From Acidobacteriota bacterium (lineage in GTDB: Bacteria; Acidobacteriota; Thermoanaerobaculia; Multivoradales; JAHZIX01): a stretch of 9,181 nt of DNA. The notes beneath the pieces were generated by a model. It saw only the letters and a list, made by a program, of their open reading frames with translations. It was not told the DNA's origin and searched no databases. This document shows, in pieces, positions 1 to 5,068 of this stretch (position 1 is its first letter; every line of letters starts with the position of its first letter). The position numbers were made by a program, and so were the translations under genes. The DNA lies in assembly GCA_020439725.1 (NCBI GenBank), contig JAGQSE010000149.1, positions 1 through 9,181 on the forward strand, written 5' to 3'.

Positions 1-1
1 C

Positions 2-1195
2 CAGACCTCCGGCTGGAGCCTGACCGCCCAGGACGTCTACAACAACGCGGTGCGGACGGCCGTCGAGGCGATGGCGGCGGTCCACGGTCACACCCAAAGC
101 TTGCACACCAACGCCCTCGACGAAGCGCTGGCGCTGCCCAGCGACGCCTCCGCGCGGCTGGCGCGCAACACGCAGCTCTACCTCCAGCGCGAGACCGACA
201 CCTGCCGCGTCATCGATCCATGGGGCGGCAGCTTCTACGTCGAGCTTCTGACCCACGACCTCGCCGACCTGGCCCGCGGGCACCTGGCGGAGATCGAGGA
301 GCTCGGTGGCATGGCGGCGGCCATCGAGAGCGGTCTGCCCAAGATGCGCATCGAGGAGGCCGCGGCACGGACCCAGGCGCGCATCGATTCGGGTCGTCAG
401 ACCATCGTCGGGGTCAACAAATACCGGCTCGAGGATGATCGTCCGCCCGAGGTGCTCCAGGTCGACAATAGCGCGGTGCGTCGCGCGCAGCTGGCGCGGC
501 TCGAACAGCTCCGACGGGAGCGCGATGGCACGGCGGTGGAGCGCTCGCTCGACGCCCTCACCCGCGCTGCCGAAACGGGTGAAGGCAACCTCCTGGCGCT
601 GGCCATCGAGGCCGCCCGCGCCCGGGCGACGGTGGGGGAGATCAGCTTGGCCCTCGAGAAGGTCTTCGGCCGTCATCACGCGGCGGTGCAGACCGTCTCC
701 GGGGTCTACAGCGGCGAGGTGGGAACCATGTCCGATCAGATTCAGACGGTGCGCCAGCGAGTCGAGGCCTTCGCGAGCGAGGAGGGCCGGCGGCCGCGGC
801 TGCTGGTGGCCAAGATGGGCCAGGATGGCCACGACCGCGGCCAGAAGGTCATCGCCACCGCCTTCGCCGACCTCGGCTTCGACGTCGACATCGGTCCGCT
901 CTTCCAGACCCCCGAAGAGACCGCGCGCCAGGCGGTCGAGAACGACGTCCACGTGGTCGGCGCCAGCTCCCTCGCCGCCGGTCACCTGACCCTGGTCCCC
1001 GAGCTGCGCAAGGCCCTGGCGGACCTCGGCCGCGACGACATCATGATCGTCGTCGGCGGCGTCGTCCCACCCCAGGACTACGACGCCCTCTACCAGGCCG
1101 GCGTCAGCGCCATCTTCGGCCCCGGCACGGTCATCTCCGAGGCCGCGCTAGAGCTCCTGGACGAGCTCGGCCGGCGGCTCGGGCACGTGGGCTGA
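2..1195 (+). CDS. scpA: Methylmalonyl-CoA mutase, C-terminal part (5' end outside window)
   Basis: Adenosylcobalamin-dependent mutase that interconverts (R)-methylmalonyl-CoA and succinyl-CoA in the cytoplasm, feeding propionyl-CoA-derived carbon to the TCA cycle or running in reverse. The frame is open from base 2 and gives 397 residues, roughly the last half of a family member of about 700 residues. The first part is the end of the catalytic barrel, with the family signatures QTSGWSL, QSLHTNALDEAL, DPWGGSFYVE and VGVNKYRLE. A charged linker follows. The C-terminal cobalamin-binding domain has DGHDRG at codons 824-841, whose His (830-832) is the expected lower axial cobalt ligand. It also has GASSLAAGH from about 959 and a VVGG turn near 1052-1060. 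Barrel and B12 domain lie on one chain with no GTPase between them, so this is not a fused IcmF. A GTG at 50 is internal and not a start. Synonyms are mutB and mcmA. Its partner MeaB lies downstream at 8680. Confidence 0.97.
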   Translation, partial: QTSGWSLTAQDVYNNAVRTAVEAMAAVHGHTQSLHTNALDEALALPSDASARLARNTQLYLQRETDTCRVIDPWGGSFYVELLTHDLADLARGHLAEIEELGGMAAAIESGLPKMRIEEAAARTQARIDSGRQTIVGVNKYRLEDDRPPEVLQVDNSAVRRAQLARLEQLRRERDGTAVERSLDALTRAAETGEGNLLALAIEAARARATVGEISLALEKVFGRHHAAVQTVSGVYSGEVGTMSDQIQTVRQRVEAFASEEGRRPRLLVAKMGQDGHDRGQKVIATAFADLGFDVDIGPLFQTPEETARQAVENDVHVVGASSLAAGHLTLVPELRKALADLGRDDIMIVVGGVVPPQDYDALYQAGVSAIFGPGTVISEAALELLDELGRRLGHVG

Positions 1196-1262
1196 GCGCG
1201 GCCCCGCGGATCCCCGGTTCGTCAGAGACGGTACCTGCTCCAAGCGGCCGATGATGTTGCTG

Positions 1263-1281
1263 CGGCAAGGATTCCTTGCCG
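1263..1281. repeat. Perfect inverted repeat / possible hairpin after the mutase gene
   Basis: CGGCAAGGA and TCCTTGCCG flank a single central T. As RNA this can form a 7-bp stem (CGGCAAG/CTTGCCG) with a 5-base loop. It lies 68 bases after the mutase stop codon, where a terminator would be plausible. No T-run follows, so it is not a standard intrinsic terminator. It could instead be an operator. Confidence 0.45.
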
Positions 1282-1289
1282 TGGTACCA
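1282..1289. repeat. 8-bp palindrome TGGTACCA
   Basis: Directly abuts the 19-bp inverted repeat at 1263-1281. An 8-bp palindrome alone is weak evidence. It is listed because it is the middle member of a cluster of three upstream of the repeat-protein gene. Confidence 0.25.
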
Positions 1290-1304
1290 TATCGGTAGAT
1301 TTGC

Positions 1305-1316
1305 TTGTTCGAACAA
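1305..1316. promoter_or_regulatory. 12-bp perfect palindrome, operator-like
   Basis: TTGTTCGAACAA is a perfect 12-bp palindrome 59 bases upstream of the ATG at 1376. It falls just after a -10-like TAGATT (1296-1301), where a repressor could cover a transcription start. It contains GTTCGAAC but not the spaced GAAC-N4-GTTC of a Bacillus-type LexA box. The regulatory role is inferred from symmetry and position only. Confidence 0.3.
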
Positions 1317-1361
1317 CGGCTGGCGCTGCAGCGGTTCTGGGTGGGGCCCAAGACCAGGATG

Positions 1362-1367
1362 GGAGGT
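1362..1367 (+). promoter_or_regulatory. Ribosome-binding site fixing the start at 1376
   Basis: GGAGGT sits 8 bases before the ATG at 1376, a strong Shine-Dalgarno sequence at good spacing. It favours ATG 1376 over the upstream in-frame TTG at 1301, which would add 25 residues ahead of an otherwise normal signal peptide. Confidence 0.75.
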
Positions 1368-1375
1368 GCGAACGC

Positions 1376-4300
1376 ATGGACTTGCTGACGATCTCGACGC
1401 GAGCCAGGTGGGGGTGGTGGTTGGTTCTTGGATGCGCTTGCATTCTGGCAGTAGATAGCCGGGCGGGTGCCGAAGACGTCCGCCTCGCTCTCGATCTGAG
1501 CCCGACGACCGAGTTCCATTCGTCGGTTACGGGCCGCTTCGTCGCATCCCCGACGCACCTCTACTTTCCTGCCATCACCGAACCGGGGACTGGCGCCGAG
1601 CTGTGGGTCCTTGAGGCCGGCAGCACCGAGCCTCACATGCTCCGAGACCTCGATCCGGATCTTCGGCCGGGGTACGGCGATCCGGCTGAGGGCGCCGGTC
1701 TGGTCGTCTCCGGCGGCAAGGTCTTCTTCGATGACAACGGGCCGTCGAGCTCGGGCCTCTGGGTGAGTGACGGCACCGCGAGCGGTACCTCGCTTCTACG
1801 CGGTGCGGGGTATCCACAAGGCATCGCTCCGCTCCCTGGCGGACGGGTGCTCGTTGCAGGGTATGGGAATCAGGGCGAGAGGCTGTTCGTGACCGATGGC
1901 ACCGCCGAGGGAACGTCGCAGCTCGAGCTGCCCGTCCCCCTCGACGTGAGCTCGAGCCTCCGGCAGCTCACGGCGGTCGGTGACCGGGTCTTCTTTACCC
2001 TCGGCGACCTCCTGGGTGCTAGGAGCGTATGGGTGAGCGACGGCTCCGAGGCGGGCACGGTCCTCCTGGCGGAGTTCGGCGCCGACGACGACAGTTTCCA
2101 GGTCACCCATCTCGTAGCGTCCGGCGACAAGCTCTACTTCTTCGTAGGGCCTTACGGGGCCGCCCAAGAGCTCTGGAAGAGTGACGGGACCGAGGCGGGA
2201 ACGGTCCTGGTCCGCTCGTTGCCCTCCGGAGGAGATCTGGAAGGGCCCCAGGTGGTCGCTGCCGGCAGTACGACCGGGGGCGGACTTCTCTTCGCCCTCG
2301 AAGTTTCGGGAGCCCCATGTTCGTTGTGGCGGAGCGACGGGACCGAGGCCGGCACCTTCGAGATCCGCGACTTCCCGCAGGCCGACCATCTCTGCCCAAG
2401 GGAGTTCGGCGAGGCCGATGGACAGTCGTTCTTTACCACGGGGAGCGTGGCGAGCTTCGGTGCTACGGACGTTCAACAGCTCTGGACGACCGACGGCGCG
2501 ACGGCAGATGGGACCGTGCTGCTCCACGAGTGGTCGGGGAAAGCGAACCGCCCGTCGAGCTTGACCGCCTTCGACGACCGACTTTTCTTCGTGGTCTCGG
2601 GGCTCGGGCTGTGGAGCAGCGACGGTACCCCGTTGGGCACCGAGAAGGTGGTGGCTACGCCCGTGTGTTCGGCTCTCGCACCGGCAATGACCGTCTTCGA
2701 TGGCGGATTGTTCTTTGCCGCGAACACCACATCGGGCTGTGAGCCCTTTGCGAGTGATGGGACTCCGGCGGGCACCTTCCAGCTGGGGAACCTGGCGCCG
2801 GACGTCGGCTCGACGGTCTTCGACTCGGCGGCCTATTTCGACTACACCCCGTTCAACGAGAAGTCTGCGACCCACGTCGAGCACAAGGGCGAGCTCTTCT
2901 TCGTCACTTTCGACCGGTCCGGCCAGCAGCTTTGGGCCGTCCGCTCGAACCCATGGTCTGCGGACCTCCTGGTGGACTCGGTCGCTGTACCCGACGGAGC
3001 CGATTTCTACGATCTGACACCGACCGCCGGCGATCTCTTCTTCATCACCTACCCGGCCGACATCGGCAAGACCCGTCTGTGGACCACCGACGGCACCCCC
3101 GGAGGAACGCGGGAGGTGCCGGGCACGCCCGAGGACGTCCTATCCCTGGGGGCGCTGGGCGACAAGGTTTGCTTCATCGGCATTACCGACGAGCTGGGCG
3201 GGGAACCCTGGTGCAGTGACGGGACCGAGGCGGGAACGGTCCTCTTGGGCGACCTCAACCCGGGCCCGGCGGGGAGCATCGCGGACTATCGCGGGCCCTG
3301 GATGAAGATGGGGAACCGCCTGGCCTTCTGCGCCGAGACCCCTCGAGGGCTCGAGCTGTGGATCACCGATGGAACGCCCGGGGGAACCCACCGGTTGTCC
3401 GGTGTGCCCGGCGGCGCGCTGAGCCTCGTCCCTGGCTCGGCCGCCGAGATCGAGGGGCAGACTCTCTTCCTGGCTCGCGAGGCCACCGAGGTCGCTGGAG
3501 AGAAAGCGAGCGGAGGCGAGGCGGTGGCCGGCGAGGCGCTCTGGCTGTGGCGCCTGGGCAACGAGGGCGATCTTGTCGAGCCCGTCGTCGAGCTCGCCGC
3601 GCCAGGGGCGATCGTCTCGGCGAGCCAGGGGGTCGCGTTTCGCGGGCGCTACTTCTTCATCAAGAACGACGGCGACACGGTTCACTTGATGCGGAGCGAC
3701 GGCTCGGCCGAGGGCACCGAGGCGGTCTACGACTTCGGCCGGCAGATCTACCCCTTCTTCGCCGACGCCACCGCGGTGGGAAACGACCTCTTCTTCACGG
3801 CCTTGACCGCGGAGGAGGGAGACGAGCTGTGGGCCACCGACGGCACTGCGCAGGGTACCCGCCGGGTCTCCGACATCGCGGCAGGGTCGAACAGCGCCTC
3901 GCCCCGCGGTCTGACCGCGGTGCGCAGCCACCTCGTCTTCACCGCCAGCGATGGAGTCCACGGCTTCGAGCCCTGGATCAGCGACGGCACCGCCGAAGGC
4001 ACGCGCATGCTCGCCGACCTGGCTCCGGGCACCGAGAGCTCGAACCCCGAGTGGTACGACGTGCTGGGTGAGGACCTCGTCTTCGACGGCTGGACCCACG
4101 ACGTGGGCCGCGAGCTCCGGGCGCTGACCCTCGGCGACATCCCGGCACGGGCTTGCGGCCCCCGGCCGGGACGCGTCTGCCTGCGCGACGACCGCTTCGA
4201 GGTCCTCGCCGACTGGCACGATCCGCGCACCGGCGACATCGGCCGCGCCGAGGGAAGCCCGTACAGCAACGACACCGGCGAGCTGTGGTTCTTCAACCCG

Positions 4301-4996
4301 GACAACCTAGAAATGCTGGTCAAGGTCCTCGACGGCAGCCCGGTCAACGGCCATGGCTGGGTGTTCTACGGCTCGCTCACCGACCTCGGGGTCTGGTTGA
4401 GCGTCGCAGACCTCGAGACCGGTCTGACCAAGACCTATGTCCAGGAAGAGCGCGAGACCTGTGGCGGCTCTGACACCACGGCCTTTCCGCTCGGGATCTT
4501 TGGTGAGGAACCCACACAGGTGGGGCTCCTGTCGCCCACCTCGCTCTCCGAGCAGTCTTCCGTCATCCCTGCGTCCCCAGTCGTCATCCCCGCGCAGTCG
4601 GGGATCCAGGGCGGGGGCGGGGGCCTCGACGCGCCGATGTCCCCGCTCACTGGCGCCTGCACCCCCAGCGCCACCACGCTCTGCCTTCTCGATGGCCGCT
4701 TTGCCCTCGAGCTCACCTGGAGCGACCAGCGCCGCCCCGGTCGCACCGGCGACGGCATGGCGGTGCCGGGCACCGATCGCGCGGGCTTCTTCTGGTTCTT
4801 CCGCGACGCCAACCTCGAGCTGATGGTCAAGGTCCTCGACGGCCGAGCGGTCAACGGTCACTTCTGGGTCTTCTACGGCTCGCTCACCGACGTCGAGTTC
4901 GACCTGACAGTCACCGACACGAGCACCGGCATCGCGAAGACGTACCACAACCCGCCGGGGGAGCAGTGCGGGAGAAGTGATACTGGCGCGTTCTGA
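1376..4996 (+). CDS. Exported ELWxxDGT-repeat protein (paralog 1) with two C-terminal WVFYG domains
   Basis: Predicted exported protein of 1206 residues; its biochemical role is unknown. ATG 1376 is chosen for its Shine-Dalgarno sequence and the signal peptide that follows: RAR at 9-11, hydrophobic 12-26, likely cleavage after AGA at 30-32. Cys20 in VLGC is a marginal lipobox alternative. Residues 75-923 hold 18 units about 49 residues apart. Fourteen carry a clear ELWxxDGTxxGT-type motif (127 to 876); units 1, 10, 14 and 18 are degenerate. Each motif is preceded by a hydrophobic 'G(d/n)xxFF' strand, which suggests beta-propeller blades (inferred). Two homologous domains follow, at 927-1037 and 1095-1206. 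They share CxxxxxxxC(L)xxxRF, WFFxxxNLE, LDGxxVNGHxWVFYG and a final DTxAF. The linker 1038-1094 contains a repeat-derived VIPAQSGIQ segment. A paralog starts 72 bases downstream, probably co-transcribed. No enzyme active site, anchor or LPXTG motif is visible. Confidence 0.92.
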   Translation: MDLLTISTRARWGWWLVLGCACILAVDSRAGAEDVRLALDLSPTTEFHSSVTGRFVASPTHLYFPAITEPGTGAELWVLEAGSTEPHMLRDLDPDLRPGYGDPAEGAGLVVSGGKVFFDDNGPSSSGLWVSDGTASGTSLLRGAGYPQGIAPLPGGRVLVAGYGNQGERLFVTDGTAEGTSQLELPVPLDVSSSLRQLTAVGDRVFFTLGDLLGARSVWVSDGSEAGTVLLAEFGADDDSFQVTHLVASGDKLYFFVGPYGAAQELWKSDGTEAGTVLVRSLPSGGDLEGPQVVAAGSTTGGGLLFALEVSGAPCSLWRSDGTEAGTFEIRDFPQADHLCPREFGEADGQSFFTTGSVASFGATDVQQLWTTDGATADGTVLLHEWSGKANRPSSLTAFDDRLFFVVSGLGLWSSDGTPLGTEKVVATPVCSALAPAMTVFDGGLFFAANTTSGCEPFASDGTPAGTFQLGNLAPDVGSTVFDSAAYFDYTPFNEKSATHVEHKGELFFVTFDRSGQQLWAVRSNPWSADLLVDSVAVPDGADFYDLTPTAGDLFFITYPADIGKTRLWTTDGTPGGTREVPGTPEDVLSLGALGDKVCFIGITDELGGEPWCSDGTEAGTVLLGDLNPGPAGSIADYRGPWMKMGNRLAFCAETPRGLELWITDGTPGGTHRLSGVPGGALSLVPGSAAEIEGQTLFLAREATEVAGEKASGGEAVAGEALWLWRLGNEGDLVEPVVELAAPGAIVSASQGVAFRGRYFFIKNDGDTVHLMRSDGSAEGTEAVYDFGRQIYPFFADATAVGNDLFFTALTAEEGDELWATDGTAQGTRRVSDIAAGSNSASPRGLTAVRSHLVFTASDGVHGFEPWISDGTAEGTRMLADLAPGTESSNPEWYDVLGEDLVFDGWTHDVGRELRALTLGDIPARACGPRPGRVCLRDDRFEVLADWHDPRTGDIGRAEGSPYSNDTGELWFFNPDNLEMLVKVLDGSPVNGHGWVFYGSLTDLGVWLSVADLETGLTKTYVQEERETCGGSDTTAFPLGIFGEEPTQVGLLSPTSLSEQSSVIPASPVVIPAQSGIQGGGGGLDAPMSPLTGACTPSATTLCLLDGRFALELTWSDQRRPGRTGDGMAVPGTDRAGFFWFFRDANLELMVKVLDGRAVNGHFWVFYGSLTDVEFDLTVTDTSTGIAKTYHNPPGEQCGRSDTGAF
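2180..2208 (+). repeat. 29-bp exact direct repeat, copy 1 (motif unit 5)
   Basis: These 29 bases are identical to 3215-3243. They encode the SDGTEAGTVL part of unit 5 with the same synonymous codon choices (GGG, ACC, GAG, GCG, GGA). Most other units use different codons for the same residues, such as GGC ACC or GGT ACC. Confidence 0.8.
3215..3243 (+). repeat. 29-bp exact direct repeat, copy 2 (motif unit 12)
   Basis: Exact match to 2180-2208, in unit 12 of the same protein (EPWCSDGTEAGT). Flanking sequence differs on both sides (TGGTGC against TGGAAG upstream; CTTGGG against GGTCCG downstream), so the identity is confined to the motif core. Confidence 0.8.
4561..4605. repeat. Dispersed-repeat-like palindrome (dRS3/'VIPAxAGIQ' type) inside coding sequence
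   Basis: ATCCCC (4586-4591), an 8-base core and GGGGAT (4600-4605) make a 20-bp element. Its architecture matches the neisserial dRS3 repeat (ATTCCC-N8-GGGAAT). It sits in CGTCATCCCCGCG...GGGGATCCAGGG, which resembles the abundant dispersed repeat that translates as VIPAKAGIQ in many bacterial genomes; here it reads VIPAQSGIQ. A partial upstream copy, CGTCATCCCTGCG (4561-4573), matches 4582-4594 in 12 of 13 bases with a 21-base offset, preserving frame. It lies in the linker between the two C-terminal domains of paralog 1; paralog 2 has no counterpart. Family membership is from memory; the structure is directly visible. Confidence 0.7.
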
Positions 4997-5068
4997 TAGA
5001 GCCAGTTCCGCTGTCGGTATCGATCAGAAAGAGAGTTCGTAGGCAAGAAAAAGTGATAGTTTGATGGT
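4997..5068. other. Short gap between the two repeat-protein genes
   Basis: This 72-base stretch is less GC-rich than its surroundings in its second half. It has no hairpin followed by a T-run and no convincing promoter, which fits co-transcription of the two paralogs. An in-frame TAG at 5057-5059 rules out any start upstream of ATG 5069. No strong Shine-Dalgarno sequence precedes that ATG, unlike the first gene. Confidence 0.5.

Larger units (their letters stand above)
1196..1375. other. Non-coding gap between mutase and first repeat-protein gene
   Basis: This 180-base stretch has no supportable gene. It holds three perfect palindromes clustered at 1263-1316 (listed separately), two GGTACC hexamers (1230-1235 and 1283-1288) and the ribosome-binding site of the next gene. 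A TAGATT at 1296-1301 resembles a -10 box, but I see no -35 at normal spacing, so I do not call a promoter. Confidence 0.6.
1598..4144 (+). repeat. 18-unit ELWxxDGTxxGT protein-repeat array, paralog 1
   Basis: Motif starts run from residue 75 to 913, a mean spacing of about 49 residues. The clear motifs in order are GLWVSDGTASGT, RLFVTDGTAEGT, SVWVSDGSEAGT, ELWKSDGTEAGT, SLWRSDGTEAGT, QLWTTDGATADGT, GLWSSDGTPLGT, EPFASDGTPAGT, RLWTTDGTPGGT, EPWCSDGTEAGT, ELWITDGTPGGT, HLMRSDGSAEGT, ELWATDGTAQGT and EPWISDGTAEGT. Degenerate units are ELWVLEAGSTEP (1), QLWAVRSNPWSA (10), ALWLWRLGNEGD (14) and ELRALTLGDIP (18). Confidence 0.9.

Noticed and set aside
306..989. Second open frame of 227 codons overlapping the mutase on the + strand
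   Set aside because: It is a +1 shadow of the mutase with Arg/Ser/Pro-rich composition. The mutase frame carries every expected family motif.
2..1195. IcmF-type fusion (isobutyryl-CoA mutase with built-in GTPase)
   Set aside because: The visible order is catalytic barrel followed by C-terminal B12 domain, as in ordinary methylmalonyl-CoA mutase, and a separate MeaB gene is present downstream.
1301..1375. TTG at 1301 as an alternative start of paralog 1
   Set aside because: It would put 25 polar or alanine-rich residues ahead of a normal signal peptide, has no Shine-Dalgarno sequence, and overlaps the TTGTTCGAACAA palindrome. ATG 1376 has GGAGGT at ideal spacing.
1376..1435. Cys20 in VLGCAC as a lipoprotein lipobox in paralog 1
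   Set aside because: Leu at -2 is a poor lipobox residue and the hydrophobic stretch continues past the Cys to a good AGA|ED signal peptidase I site. Paralog 2 shows no lipobox either. It cannot be excluded entirely.
1598..4144. Regularly spaced repeats considered as a possible CRISPR or DNA-level tandem array
   Set aside because: Spacing is about 147 bases, the nucleotide copies vary at synonymous sites, and conservation is at the protein level, so it is a protein-repeat array.
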